Shown here: positions 1 through 9,476 of the stretch, in pieces
Layout: each line of letters begins with the position of its first letter
Numbering within the stretch: the stretch's first letter is position 1
From: Nostoc sp. NIES-4103
GTDB lineage: Bacteria; Cyanobacteriota; Cyanobacteriia; Cyanobacteriales; Nostocaceae
DNA: 64,000 bases
Direction: 5' to 3'
Assembly: GCF_002368335.1 (NCBI RefSeq)
Contig: NZ_AP018288.1
Location: 1,293,526-1,357,525 of the forward strand
Program-made: the position numbers and the translations under genes
Notes under the pieces: generated by a model
The model's database searches: none
Seen by the model: only the letters and a program-made list of their open reading frames with translations
What the model was told of the DNA's origin: nothing

Positions 1-462
1 TTATTTGAGCAATTAGTGGAGGAGATATCTCAGCAGGATGTGAGTGCAGCATTGCTGGAATTAGAAGGGTCGCAAACACTTAATGAGTCAATGGAAGCAC
101 TAGGAAGATACCTAGTGAAAAACGAGGATTACTTTATTAAGTGGACTTATATCTGGGTTGATTTTTGTCAGCATCAAGACTCTAAGAACATGCTGGGTAG
201 TACTGTGTTTAAGCGAGCCAATAAAAGGTATCAACAGGCAGCCTGTGATTTTTTAGGGATTCAAGATATGGTGTTGGCATCTTTTGTATTGAGCTTTGTG
301 AATGGTTTAATTTTGGAGAAGTTATGGGGTGATGAAACAATTGATTTTCCAGAACAATGTGCTTTACTAGGTAAAATGTTGACGCTATATTTGCAGGATA
401 AAAGTTCAAATAAACAGTTAATTCTTGAACATGATTTAGTTAGGAATAGCAAAGATAGCTAA
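1..462 (+). CDS. TetR/AcrR-type regulator, C-terminal part (cut by window start)
   Basis: The reading frame is open from the first base of the window, so the gene begins outside it; the GTG at 16 is unlikely to be the real start. What remains is an all-helical, about 150-residue ligand-binding-type half with no recognisable DNA-binding helix-turn-helix, which would lie upstream. The TetR assignment rests mainly on this shape and on context: a TetR-type regulator commonly precedes cyanobacterial DevBCA exporter operons, and devB starts 40 bases downstream on the same strand. If so it would probably repress the exporter. The sequence alone does not prove the family. Confidence 0.6.
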   Translation, partial: LFEQLVEEISQQDVSAALLELEGSQTLNESMEALGRYLVKNEDYFIKWTYIWVDFCQHQDSKNMLGSTVFKRANKRYQQAACDFLGIQDMVLASFVLSFVNGLILEKLWGDETIDFPEQCALLGKMLTLYLQDKSSNKQLILEHDLVRNSKDS

Positions 463-502
463 TCGGTACAAAGCCAATAAATATATTTATAGCGGTGAAA
501 AT

Positions 503-1792
503 ATGATTCATAATCTCTTATTGAAACCAGCAAATCAAAGATTGTTTGCATTAATAATTGGTGCGACTGCAATTACAGGTGTAATGGCTTTTTATGCAAT
601 TTCTCAGTTTGGACAAGTTGGTAAAACTACCTCACCTGAGCCTGTACAAACTACTCAGACCGCGCCAAAAGTGACGGCCTTAGGCAGACTAGAACCAGAA
701 AAAGAGGTAATTAGCCTGTCTGCACCGTTGGTTTTGGACGGCGATCGTGTTGGCGAAATTTTAGTCGAGGAAGGTGATACTGTTAAAGCTGGACAGGTAG
801 TAGCAATTTTAGACTCACGCGCCCGCTTGCAAGCTGCCGTCCTCCAAGCCCAAAAACAAGTGAGAGTTGCCCAAGCTAAACTTGCTCAAGTCAAAGCAGG
901 AGCCAAAGTAGGGGAAATTCAGGCACAGCAAGCTAGTGTAGAACGCTTACAGGCTCAGTCCCAAGGGGATAAAACAGGGCAAATTGAAGCGATCGCGAGA
1001 ATAGAAGCGCAATGGCAGGGAGATAGAATTGCTCAAGAGGCAACCATCAAAAAGCTAGAGGCAGAACTAAGAAATGCCGAAGCCGAATATCAACGGTATC
1101 AGCAGCTATACTCCCAAGGAGCAATTTCCAACTCTTCATTTGATAGTAAACGCTTGAGTTTAGACACTGCAAAACAGCAACTAGGCGAAGCCAAAGCAAT
1201 TCTCGACCGGATTAACTCCACAGCCACTAGACAACTAGCCGAAGCCAAAGTAGCACTCAACCGCATCAACGCCACTGGTAGCAAACAAGTCAGCGAAGCC
1301 AAAGCCACACTCACCAGTATTGCCGAAGTCCGGCCAGTGGACGTGCAGGCGGCGCAAAGTGAAGTTGAAAATGCGATCGCTGCACTCAAACGTGCCCAAA
1401 CTGACTTAGAAGCAGCTAACATCAAAGCACCAATGGCAGGTCAAATTCTCAAAATTCATACACGAGTCGGAGAAAAAATTAGTAGTGAGGGGATTGCAGA
1501 CTTAGCCCAAACCAACCAAATGATGGCAGTGGCAGAAGTTTATCAAACTGATATTGGTAAAGTCAAACTCGGACAGTCGGCAGTAATTACCAGTCAGGCA
1601 TTTTCTGGTGAACTGCGAGGAACCGTTTCTTACATTGGCTTACAGGTGAATCGGCAAAACGTTTTCAGCAACCAGCCAGGGGAAAACCTCGATAGCCGAG
1701 TAGTTGAAGTGGAAATTCGCCTCAATCCTGAAGATAGTAAACGAGTTGCAGGTTTTACTAATTTACAGGTGCAGGCAGCAATTGAATTGTAA
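503..1792 (+). CDS. devB: DevB-type ABC exporter membrane fusion protein (HlyD family)
   Basis: Periplasmic adaptor of a DevBCA-type exporter, linking the DevC/DevA inner-membrane pump to a TolC-like outer-membrane channel; relatives export heterocyst glycolipids or other envelope material. The 429-residue protein has one N-terminal membrane anchor (about 15-35), a biotinyl-lipoyl-like segment split around a long Ala/Gln/Glu/Lys-rich coiled-coil hairpin (about 110-290), then 'IKAPMAGQI', the usual return into the lipoyl domain, and a beta-barrel C-terminus. ATG at 503 gives the expected anchor. It is followed in the same direction by a DUF2834 gene, devC and devA, which fits one operon. Which DevB paralogue and which substrate cannot be read from the sequence. 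Confidence 0.9.
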   Translation: MIHNLLLKPANQRLFALIIGATAITGVMAFYAISQFGQVGKTTSPEPVQTTQTAPKVTALGRLEPEKEVISLSAPLVLDGDRVGEILVEEGDTVKAGQVVAILDSRARLQAAVLQAQKQVRVAQAKLAQVKAGAKVGEIQAQQASVERLQAQSQGDKTGQIEAIARIEAQWQGDRIAQEATIKKLEAELRNAEAEYQRYQQLYSQGAISNSSFDSKRLSLDTAKQQLGEAKAILDRINSTATRQLAEAKVALNRINATGSKQVSEAKATLTSIAEVRPVDVQAAQSEVENAIAALKRAQTDLEAANIKAPMAGQILKIHTRVGEKISSEGIADLAQTNQMMAVAEVYQTDIGKVKLGQSAVITSQAFSGELRGTVSYIGLQVNRQNVFSNQPGENLDSRVVEVEIRLNPEDSKRVAGFTNLQVQAAIEL

Positions 1793-1836
1793 AACCGTTG
1801 CTACACACATTCAGTACAAAATCAATAAATTTCATC

Positions 1837-2172
1837 ATGTTGAAAGTCATATATTTTCTACTTTGCATCCTGGGAACAGTTTTACCATACTCACAGTTCT
1901 TGCCATTTATCTTAGAGCATGGTCTTGATATCCGGCTTTTTTTTGAACAGCTATTTACTAACAGAATTTCTAGTTTTTTTGGCATGGATGTGATTGTTTC
2001 ATCCTTAACTCTCTGGGTATTTGTGTTTTGGGAAGGCACTCGTCTGAAAATGCAAAACCTCTGGATTTACATTACTTCTAATCTTTTGGTTGGGGTTTCC
2101 CTTGGCTTGCCGTTGTTTTTATTAATGCGACAGTATCAACTGGAACAGCAGACTGACACTGTAATTTCTTAA
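1837..2172 (+). CDS. DUF2834 family membrane protein
   Basis: A small (111-residue) hydrophobic protein with about three membrane segments, beginning MLKVIYFLLC. The spacing of the hydrophobic stretches and the 'SLTLWVFVFWEGTRLKM' loop match DUF2834 membrane proteins of cyanobacteria. An upstream in-frame TTG at 1798 would add 13 residues, but ATG 1837 begins directly at the first membrane helix and is preferred. The gene sits 44 bases after devB and about 100 bases before devC, so it appears to be carried within the exporter operon. Function is unknown; an accessory role in the exporter is only suggested by position. Confidence 0.7.
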   Translation: MLKVIYFLLCILGTVLPYSQFLPFILEHGLDIRLFFEQLFTNRISSFFGMDVIVSSLTLWVFVFWEGTRLKMQNLWIYITSNLLVGVSLGLPLFLLMRQYQLEQQTDTVIS

Positions 2173-2275
2173 CTGAAATCTTGCACCATTGTCAATTAAC
2201 TGGGGACTGGTGACTGGAAAAGAGTTTTCCAATGCCCCATACCCAATACCTAATCCCCAATTCCCAATTCCCAAT

Positions 2276-3436
2276 ATGAAACTATTTCGCAAAACGCCGC
2301 TAGCATGGCGGCAGTTAATGAAAGAAAAAACGCGTCTGGCTGTTGCGGTTGCAGGTATTACTTTTGCAGACATGCTGATGTTCATTCAGCTGGGGTTTCA
2401 AAGTGCGCTGTTTGATGCATCTGTGAAACCTCATCGCAGTTTACAAGCAGATTTGGTCTTGATTAATCCCCAATTTCAAACTTTATTTGCAGTCAAAAGC
2501 TTTTCTAGAGAGCGACTTTACCAGGCATTAGCTTATGAAGGAGTTCAATCAGTAACTTCGCTTTATATTGGCAGCGGACAGTGGCGAAATCCCGAAACCC
2601 GTCTTGACCGCACCATCTTAGTTTGGGGTATCGATCCCACACAAACTACATTTAATCTTCCCGAAATCCAACAAAACCAATATCATTTAAAGCAGTTATA
2701 TCAGGTTCTGTTTGATCAGGCTGGTCGTCCAGAATACGGGACGATTGGTGATATGTTTCAAAAAACAGGTAACTTACAAACGGAACTGAATAACAAAGCT
2801 ATCAGTGTTAAGGGTTTATTTAGTAATGGTGCATCCTTTGCCGCCGATGGCAACGTTATTGTTAGTGATTCCACCTTTTTACAACTATTTCCGCAGCGTC
2901 AACGCGATCGCATCGAAGTTGGGTTAATCAATCTCAAACCGGGTGCTGATCCTGAAAAAGTGCGATCGCAACTTGCCACCGGGCTGCCTAACGATGTTAG
3001 AGTTTTGACTCTAGAAGGGTTTGCCGAAGTCGAGAAACAATACTGGGAAAACGGCACTGCCATTGGTTTTATTTTCACTTTAGGTACAGCAGTCGGGTTT
3101 ATTGTCGGTATCGTCATTGTATATCAGATTCTTTACTCCGATGTTTCTGACCACTTGCCAGAATACGCCACACTTAAAGCCATGGGCTACACTGATCGCT
3201 ATCTTTTAGGAGTATTGCTGCAAGAAGCATTGTTTTTAGCCATTTTAGGTTTTCTTCCGGGATTTATCCTTTCATTTGGGCTGTATCAGGTGACATATGC
3301 TGCTACCATGCTGCCGATTTTCATGAAAACGGAACGGGCGATACGAGTATGGATTCTGACTGTGATTATGTGTAGTTTTTCTGGGGCGATCGCAATGCGA
3401 AAACTCAGATCTGCTGACCCCGCCGACGTTTTCTAA
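2276..3436 (+). CDS. devC: DevC-type ABC exporter permease (FtsX/MacB-like)
   Basis: Integral membrane permease of the DevBCA exporter. The 386-residue protein shows the MacB/FtsX layout: one N-terminal membrane helix (after 'RLAVAVAGITFADMLMFIQLG'-like start), a large periplasmic domain (about 50-260), then three C-terminal helices. I chose ATG 2276 (MKLFRKTPLAW); the upstream in-frame extension to 2189 is encoded by a low-complexity 'ccccaattccc' tract and gives a meaningless Pro/Asn/Ile-rich leader. The start fits the family length of about 385 residues. DevA follows after about 160 bases, a gap that contains only short repeat-like sequence and no obvious terminator. Confidence 0.9.
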   Translation: MKLFRKTPLAWRQLMKEKTRLAVAVAGITFADMLMFIQLGFQSALFDASVKPHRSLQADLVLINPQFQTLFAVKSFSRERLYQALAYEGVQSVTSLYIGSGQWRNPETRLDRTILVWGIDPTQTTFNLPEIQQNQYHLKQLYQVLFDQAGRPEYGTIGDMFQKTGNLQTELNNKAISVKGLFSNGASFAADGNVIVSDSTFLQLFPQRQRDRIEVGLINLKPGADPEKVRSQLATGLPNDVRVLTLEGFAEVEKQYWENGTAIGFIFTLGTAVGFIVGIVIVYQILYSDVSDHLPEYATLKAMGYTDRYLLGVLLQEALFLAILGFLPGFILSFGLYQVTYAATMLPIFMKTERAIRVWILTVIMCSFSGAIAMRKLRSADPADVF

Positions 3437-3594
3437 AGTAATTCGTAATTCGTAATTAAGAAAGTCAGATATGGTCTGGGTTTCGGAATTTAAATGAGTT
3501 GCCTTTTAGAGAATTGGTATCAACGACGGACAAATAAAAATATCTCGCTGTTCACAATCATCAGTTATCTGTCACCTATTGTTTAATAAATTCT

Positions 3595-4347
3595 ATGTTG
3601 CAAGAATCTTTACCAATAACTTCTAATTCAACACTCTCTGCTATTGAACCAGTGATTTCTATTCATAATCTCAATCACTACTTTGGTGGAGGTGCGCTTC
3701 GTAAACAAGTTTTATTCGATATTAATTTAGAGATTAACGCTGGTGATATTGTGATTATGACTGGCCCTTCCGGTTCAGGAAAAACGACTCTGTTAACTCT
3801 GATGGGTGGACTGCGTTCAGCTCAAGAAGGTAGTTTGAAAATTTTAGGAAAGGAAATTTGTGGGGCTAGCAAACAGGAATTAACTAAGCTGCGCCGTCAA
3901 ATTGGCTATATTTTCCAAGCGCATAATTTGATGACTTTTTTAACAGCAAAAGAAAATGTGCGGATGTCCTTAGAGTTGCATGAAGAGTTTCTCAATCAGG
4001 ATATTAACAGTAAAGCGATCGCTATGCTGGAAACTGTTGGCTTAGCAGAACGTGTTAATTACTATCCGGAGAATCTTTCAGGGGGACAAAAACAAAGAGT
4101 TGCGATCGCTCGTGCTTTAGTCAGCCATCCCAAAATTGTACTAGCAGACGAACCCACAGCAGCGCTTGACAAAAAATCTGGGCGCGATGTTGTAGAATTA
4201 ATGCAGAAGCTAGCCAAAGAACAAGGCTGTACAATTTTGCTAGTGACTCACGACAACCGCATCCTTGATATTGCCGATCGCATCATTTATATGGAGGATG
4301 GTCAACTCAAGAGTGATGGCGTAGATATTAATGCCAGAATGCATTAA
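3595..4347 (+). CDS. devA: DevA-type ABC exporter ATP-binding protein
   Basis: ATPase that powers the DevBC exporter, acting on the cytoplasmic face of the inner membrane. In 250 residues all nucleotide-binding motifs are visible: Walker A GPSGSGKT, Q-loop 'IFQAHNL', signature LSGGQKQR, Walker B VLADEPTAALD and the switch histidine in 'LLVTHD'. The LolD/MacB-like subfamily agrees with the FtsX-type permease encoded before it. It is the last gene of the devB-devC-devA group; the next gene is on the opposite strand and its 3' end faces this one. Confidence 0.93.
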   Translation: MLQESLPITSNSTLSAIEPVISIHNLNHYFGGGALRKQVLFDINLEINAGDIVIMTGPSGSGKTTLLTLMGGLRSAQEGSLKILGKEICGASKQELTKLRRQIGYIFQAHNLMTFLTAKENVRMSLELHEEFLNQDINSKAIAMLETVGLAERVNYYPENLSGGQKQRVAIARALVSHPKIVLADEPTAALDKKSGRDVVELMQKLAKEQGCTILLVTHDNRILDIADRIIYMEDGQLKSDGVDINARMH

Positions 4348-4411
4348 ATAGTGACGTACAGTTATCATCGAAATACTTTGTGCCTTTGTGTCTTAGTGGT
4401 AAACAATCTTA

Positions 4412-4515
4412 AACCACAAAGACGAGCCAGTGCGTTGGGGAGACAGCGCTGTGGGCGGCTTTGCCGACTTGAAGCGACTGTCGTCGGCTTTGCCGACTTA
4501 AAGCAACTGGCGTCA
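4412..4515. repeat. Interspersed palindromic repeats between convergent genes
   Basis: Between the convergent devA and caspase genes the sequence 'ggctttgccgactt' occurs twice about 35 bases apart, within a larger block related to 'gtcggcaaagccgac' at 38,160. Such dispersed palindromic repeats are common in Nostocales genomes. No gene is seen here. Confidence 0.6.
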
Positions 4516-4539
4516 CCAAGACACAAAGAGAAAATTCGA

Positions 4540-6720
4540 TTAACCAACATCGAAAGTGATAGAGACAGTAGCCATATCAGAATTACTGACTGGTGTGGCT
4601 GTAATACCACCACCACGCGTATCTCTCAAATCATTAAGCAAATCACCAATAACTTCATCTGGGCCTCTAGATGAACCTCTAGGGAAATCTATTGGTTCAT
4701 CATCACGTTTTTGTTCTACTGCTAAAGCTTTCATTGTTTTGACAGCATTCTTTAATGGTTTGCGGCTGACAATAATTAATGCTTCTCCACTACCTTTTTC
4801 GATTGCTTGTAACCTGAGTTCTTGCGGATCACCAACTACTAGTGTTTGCTTTGGTACTAATCGCATCGATTCTTCAGGTGTTGACCATTGATAGGGAAAG
4901 ATTACTGATAATTCACCAGTAGAATCAAATAACAAAATGGAACAATAGACAGGAACAGATTCATAATTGGTGATTTGAAATTGAAACAGTTGTTGTAGAG
5001 GTATCTTGCGCGGGTAAATTTTATCGGAAAATTGACGATTATTTTTACTACGTGATGTAACAGTTTTAGCTATAATTTGGCTGGGATTATCTACTAAATT
5101 TAGAGAAACTTCCAAATCTAATTCTGAGGAATTGGTATTCAAGGTTTTTTTGAGAATACGACCTGCAAGCAACGATTTGAGTTTAGGTTCTAAACGCTGC
5201 ACAGCATCTTTTACTGTTTCTTTGGCATCACCAAAAGATTGTGATACGAGTTCCAATCCTTCAGTAAATAAACCAATACTGTTAACCATCGGCAAGTTTT
5301 CTGTAACTTGCTGCTGCAATTTTTCTCGATAGCTATTGGTCATGCGACTGAAGATGTATTGCACACCATTTGGATATGGTGGGTTTTGATTTTGGGCTGG
5401 TATAACTGCAATTCTATTGATTGCTTCTATAGCTTTTCTCGCTGCGTTTATATCACCAGCTAAGGAAGGATCTAAACCAATACTTAACTTTAAATCAGCC
5501 GGAATTATCCGAGTTGATTCTTGTAACAGCATTCCTGGCTTGAGAGAATTTATTCCTCTGTTGTCTGTAAGTTCTGCTTGTGCTATTAAGCCACTACGGG
5601 GAGATACTAATCTTACTGTTGCAGAGCTTTGTCCCTGATTATTGATAATTGTAAAAATAGCACCTTTTGTAAATGTTTCTAAACTTTCTTTATCGACTCC
5701 ACCAAGCCATAAAGTTGCTTGTTTGCCTTCACCTTTGATAATCACTGCGTCAGTGGGTGGAAGTTTATTGTTAATAAAATATACTGGCTTGCTTTCATCA
5801 CCATCTATTAAAGGTTCTTGACCAGAAAGTGATTTAATGCTATATGTAATTTGAGATATCATGCTATTGGCGCTACCAGTTTGCTGCCAAAGATATTGCG
5901 TCATCAAGTAAGTAAACGCGCCAGCAGAAAAGCCATCAAAAGTAGCATCAGCGGCTAGTTGTTCGTTTTTAGCAGCAGCAAAGGCTATTCCTTTTCGCTG
6001 ACTAGCACAGCGAAGATTAAGAAGTTGTTCTGAGTCAAGTTTCAACTTTTTTATCCAGCGTTGTTGATAAGCAATTTCTTCTGGAGATGGCTGTAAATCA
6101 TCACCATTTGCACTCCTGATTATCAAATTACCTCGCGTACCGCCACCAGAGAAACAACTGTCTAAAACTACAGTGACATTTTCTGTATTTAGTGCAGAGA
6201 TTAATAAAAATAGGGTACGTCCCATGATGTCTTTTGTTACACCATTCTCACCATCATCAGCAGGTATTAAAGTGCTGTTATAGTTATCATCTTTGCATTG
6301 TTGGATGGGGTCGGGGTCTGATAGTCGAGAACCATGACCAGAAAAATGGAAAACTACTACATCTCCAGGTTTGGCTTGCTTAATTAGATGTTCTTCAAAT
6401 GCTTCTAAAATATTTTTGCGAGTGGGTTGTTTGTCGGCTGGATCACTTGTTAATCTCAGAATATTTTTGCGGTCAAAACCAAAGCGATGTATTAAAAGTT
6501 CTTGTTGTAAATCGACATCGGTGACGCATCCTTTTAAGTTCTCACCTCTCTCATTCTTGAGATAATTATTAATTCCTACTAATAGTGCTAATTTCCGAGG
6601 CGTGGTTTGTGATAAAACTTGAGCGTAGCGATTGCTTTGTTGTATGACATCGATTTGGCTTAAACCTAAAGCAGCAAAAGTTGAGGAAGCAAATTGTATG
6701 AAATGGCGGCGTTTGATCAT
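4540..6720 (-). CDS. Caspase family (peptidase C14, orthocaspase-like) protein, exported
   Basis: A 726-residue cysteine peptidase of the caspase/metacaspase clan. The p20-like domain (about 42-300) has the catalytic pair: His129 in HFSGHGS and Cys189 in VLDSCFSGG, so the enzyme should be active. The N-terminus begins with a twin-arginine-like leader (KRRHFIQF then a hydrophobic stretch), suggesting export by Tat. The C-terminal third, with 'PVYCSILLFDSTGELSVIFP', resembles a DUF4384-like beta domain. The gene starts 58 bases after the TPR-CHAT gene and is probably cotranscribed with it from the promoter-like motif at 9438-9466. A paralogue with the same arrangement lies at 31084-33351. Orthocaspases usually cut after Arg/Lys; that specificity is family knowledge, not seen here. 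Confidence 0.9.
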   Translation of the reverse strand: MIKRRHFIQFASSTFAALGLSQIDVIQQSNRYAQVLSQTTPRKLALLVGINNYLKNERGENLKGCVTDVDLQQELLIHRFGFDRKNILRLTSDPADKQPTRKNILEAFEEHLIKQAKPGDVVVFHFSGHGSRLSDPDPIQQCKDDNYNSTLIPADDGENGVTKDIMGRTLFLLISALNTENVTVVLDSCFSGGGTRGNLIIRSANGDDLQPSPEEIAYQQRWIKKLKLDSEQLLNLRCASQRKGIAFAAAKNEQLAADATFDGFSAGAFTYLMTQYLWQQTGSANSMISQITYSIKSLSGQEPLIDGDESKPVYFINNKLPPTDAVIIKGEGKQATLWLGGVDKESLETFTKGAIFTIINNQGQSSATVRLVSPRSGLIAQAELTDNRGINSLKPGMLLQESTRIIPADLKLSIGLDPSLAGDINAARKAIEAINRIAVIPAQNQNPPYPNGVQYIFSRMTNSYREKLQQQVTENLPMVNSIGLFTEGLELVSQSFGDAKETVKDAVQRLEPKLKSLLAGRILKKTLNTNSSELDLEVSLNLVDNPSQIIAKTVTSRSKNNRQFSDKIYPRKIPLQQLFQFQITNYESVPVYCSILLFDSTGELSVIFPYQWSTPEESMRLVPKQTLVVGDPQELRLQAIEKGSGEALIIVSRKPLKNAVKTMKALAVEQKRDDEPIDFPRGSSRGPDEVIGDLLNDLRDTRGGGITATPVSNSDMATVSITFDVG

Positions 6721-6778
6721 GGGATTTGTTAGTTGTTAGTTGTTAGTTATTAGATTTATTTGGTGTCTGTCTTCCTGC

Positions 6779-9232
6779 TTATTCAGCTTCACCAATGAGT
6801 GTGAAGGCTGCCCAATTTAGGGGTTTATTGGGATATTGTTGTTTGATTTTGAGCATGGCTTGGCGTAAGGCTTGGGCTTTATTGAGTTTATTTTGGTTGA
6901 GGTTGGTATAAAATTCGGTCATCAATTTGGCGGTGGGTGAATCGGGAACAGACCATAGGGAAACAATGACGCTGGGAGTTCCGGCGATAAATAATGAACG
7001 TGATAAGCCAATTACGCCATCACCAGTAATGCGACCTCTACCTGTGTTACAAGCACTGAGAATAACTAAATCTGCGTTTAATTTCAGGCTGAGAATTTCT
7101 TCGGCGGTGAGTAAACCATCGTCTTGGTTACTGGGTGCGAGTGCGATCGCACTTTGCAAGCCTTGGAAGTCATCGAATAAGCCGTGGGTGGCTAAATGAA
7201 TGATTTTGGCTTGGGGAAGTTTGGCTTTGATGGCGGTTTCGGTGGCTGCGTCGCCTGTTAAGGCTTTGGTGTTTAAAATGGGTGCGATCGCTTCTGCTTC
7301 GCGTTTAGCCCCTGGTAGAGTTGCTAATTTTTGCGGTTTTTCGCCTATTTTGGGTGCAAAGTTGGGCATAGTGGGATTACCCACCACTACAGCTTCAGAT
7401 ACAGAGGCTTGCTTGACTTTATTTCGTTGCTGACGAGTTAATTCTAATACTTGAATCGCTGGGGAAGTCAGGATAGTATGCTTTTCAATTAAATATTTGT
7501 CTTTTTCGTCTAGCAGTGCAGGAAAAGGAACAAGAAACAAGTCACCTTGAGGGACGAAAACAACACGTTGATTTGGGTCGGTGGGTAAAAGATCAGCAAT
7601 AGGTTGAATCAGAAGTTTATGCAGTGTTTGTAAGCTTTGTTTTTGTATTTTTTCATCTTGAGGATTGACAATTGTTACATCAAACAAACTACGGCTTTTA
7701 TCGTCAACTCCCAGAGATGCGCGAGTTGTGGTAATTAACTCTTTCAAAGAGGTATTTTGTTTTTGCCACAGGGGTTTCAGGTCTACTTTGCGGAATGTTA
7801 CTTCACCTGTGGGTTTGATTACCCAAATATATAGTTCTGATTCCTTAGTTTTTTGTTGACCTGCGACTTGGAAATCATCAGAAATTATTGAATATTGAAT
7901 AAAGGTAGAATTTTGTGTTTTGGCATTTTTCTTAATTTCCTCTGTTTTTATTTTGGGGATGTTTTCATCACTTTGCAAACTAGGTGATAATCGAGATTGA
8001 AGTAATTGCACAAATGCCCTAGCGCGACCGCGTTCGGATATTTCTAATGCTTCATTACTTTTATTTTGGGCAATCAAAACTTTTTGTAGCAATTGATAAG
8101 TGGCAGTTTGTGTTTCAAAAATTGAGATTTTATTAGCATCACTTAACCTTGGGCGTAGAGATTCTAAAAGTTCTATTCCATCTTGGAGAGTTTTTTCTGC
8201 TTCCACAAACTTGCCAGATTGATAAAACGTACTACCGATATATCTCAGAGTTCGTGCTTCACCTGCTTTGTCACCAACTTCTTTAAAAATAGCTAAAGCT
8301 TCTCCAAAGAATTTTAGCGCTTGAGGATACTGACCCTGATAATTGTAAACTCTACCAATGTTGCTGAGGGCAACCCCTTCACCAGTGCGATCGCCTACTT
8401 CTTTAAAAATAGCTAGGGCTTGCTGAAATAACTCTTGCGCCTGGGAATACTCACCTTGGTAGCGCCGAAAATCTCCAATGTTGTTGAAATAAGCTGCTTC
8501 ACCCCGACGAATTCCAAGTTTTTTAAAAATAACGAAGGCTTGTTGATAATAGTCTATAGCTTTGGGATACTGATCTATAGTCCGGTAATAAAAACCAATG
8601 CTATTAAGGGTTGATGCTTCTTGTCTCTGGTTGCCAATTTGTCTAAAAATATCTAAAGATTGCTGCCATAAATTTAGCGCTTGGGGATACTGTCCTAAAC
8701 TAGTATTGATAAATCCAAGGTCGTTGAGGGTAAAGGCTTCGCCAGACTTATCGCCTACTTGTCTGCGAATAGCTAAAGCCTGTTGATAAAACTCTAGCGC
8801 TTGAGGATATTGTCCCAGACCTTCATAAACTTTTCCAATATTATTAAGAGCAGTTCCTTCATTCAAGCGATCGCCTAGTTCCCGGAAAATATTTAAAGCT
8901 TGGTTATAAAATTTTAGCGCTTGAGTATAGTCGCCTCGCGCGCGTTCAACTATGCCAATGTAGTTGAGACTCAAGGCTTCGCCATTGCGATCGCCAATTT
9001 CTTGATAGATAACCAGTGCTTGTTGAAAGAATTGTAGTGCTGCTTTAGGTTGACCAAGCTGAATCTGCTGATCACCTTGCTGATAAAGCCTATCTGCTTC
9101 TGCTTTGCGGTCAGCAGGAGTTTGCGCCATTACTTGTTCTACTGAAGTCAGCGCTTTCAAGCTAATTGGTGAGTATGAAAAAGTAGTAATAAAAGTAGCG
9201 ATCGCTAGAACCAAAATTTTTTTGATTTGCAT
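6779..9232 (-). CDS. Exported TPR-CHAT protein (caspase-fold peptidase)
   Basis: An 817-residue protein with a signal peptide (hydrophobic 5-22, cleavage probably after VMA in 'VMAQTPADRKAEADRL'), about eight 40-residue tetratricopeptide repeats (roughly 50-370), a linker, and a C-terminal CHAT domain (about 500-817) with the catalytic dyad His683 (LATHGLFDD) and Cys728 (LSACNTG). CHAT proteins are caspase-like peptidases gated by partner binding to their TPRs. The ATG overlaps the stop of a decayed copy of its own 5' end (TAATG). It precedes the caspase gene by 58 bases. Related full genes are at 16105 and 33766. Substrate unknown. Confidence 0.9.
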   Translation of the reverse strand: MQIKKILVLAIATFITTFSYSPISLKALTSVEQVMAQTPADRKAEADRLYQQGDQQIQLGQPKAALQFFQQALVIYQEIGDRNGEALSLNYIGIVERARGDYTQALKFYNQALNIFRELGDRLNEGTALNNIGKVYEGLGQYPQALEFYQQALAIRRQVGDKSGEAFTLNDLGFINTSLGQYPQALNLWQQSLDIFRQIGNQRQEASTLNSIGFYYRTIDQYPKAIDYYQQAFVIFKKLGIRRGEAAYFNNIGDFRRYQGEYSQAQELFQQALAIFKEVGDRTGEGVALSNIGRVYNYQGQYPQALKFFGEALAIFKEVGDKAGEARTLRYIGSTFYQSGKFVEAEKTLQDGIELLESLRPRLSDANKISIFETQTATYQLLQKVLIAQNKSNEALEISERGRARAFVQLLQSRLSPSLQSDENIPKIKTEEIKKNAKTQNSTFIQYSIISDDFQVAGQQKTKESELYIWVIKPTGEVTFRKVDLKPLWQKQNTSLKELITTTRASLGVDDKSRSLFDVTIVNPQDEKIQKQSLQTLHKLLIQPIADLLPTDPNQRVVFVPQGDLFLVPFPALLDEKDKYLIEKHTILTSPAIQVLELTRQQRNKVKQASVSEAVVVGNPTMPNFAPKIGEKPQKLATLPGAKREAEAIAPILNTKALTGDAATETAIKAKLPQAKIIHLATHGLFDDFQGLQSAIALAPSNQDDGLLTAEEILSLKLNADLVILSACNTGRGRITGDGVIGLSRSLFIAGTPSVIVSLWSVPDSPTAKLMTEFYTNLNQNKLNKAQALRQAMLKIKQQYPNKPLNWAAFTLIGEAE

Positions 9233-9402
9233 TACTGTTGCTCACCTTGTTGATATAGTTTATCAGCTTCAGCTTTCTGCACATCAGGCTTTTGTGCCAA
9301 CACTTGCTTTGCCTGGAGTAAAACAGTAAAATTCACAATTGGCTATGAAAAAGTGATAGTAAAAGCAATTAATGCAACTAAATAAAACCTTCTCAAGTGC
9401 AT
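9232..9402 (-). pseudogene. Decayed 5' end of a second TPR-CHAT gene
   Basis: On the minus strand an ATG at 9402 opens MHLRRFYLVALIAF..., then meets an in-frame TAG after 19 codons; the same frame continues with 'QVLAQKPDVQKAEADKLYQQG', an unmistakable match to the leader and first TPR of the neighbouring TPR-CHAT proteins, and ends in a TAA that overlaps the ATG of the 817-residue gene. It is therefore either a truncated leader left by recombination or a short translated upstream frame coupled to the downstream start. The promoter-like motif 35 bases upstream is intact, so this leader is probably transcribed. Confidence 0.75.
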
Positions 9403-9437
9403 AGCTGTGACTGAGTAGAGAAGACAAACCTGCTTAT

Positions 9438-9466
9438 ATATATCTCCCACATAAGGGAGGTTATGT
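9438..9466 (-). promoter_or_regulatory. Shared promoter-like motif, copy A (TPR-CHAT/caspase unit)
   Basis: Minus-strand ACATAACCTC, 11 bases, then AGATATAT. It is one of six copies with identical spacing in this window. If ACATAA is taken as a -35 element and ATATAT as a -10 element the spacer is 17 bases. The leader ATG at 9402 lies 35 bases downstream. Confidence 0.75.
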
Positions 9467-9476
9467 AAAAATACAG

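Noticed and set aside
9105..9329. Plus-strand frames opposite the TPR-CHAT genes
   Set aside because: Antisense shadows of strongly coding sequence; many such frames occur opposite the CHAT and caspase genes.
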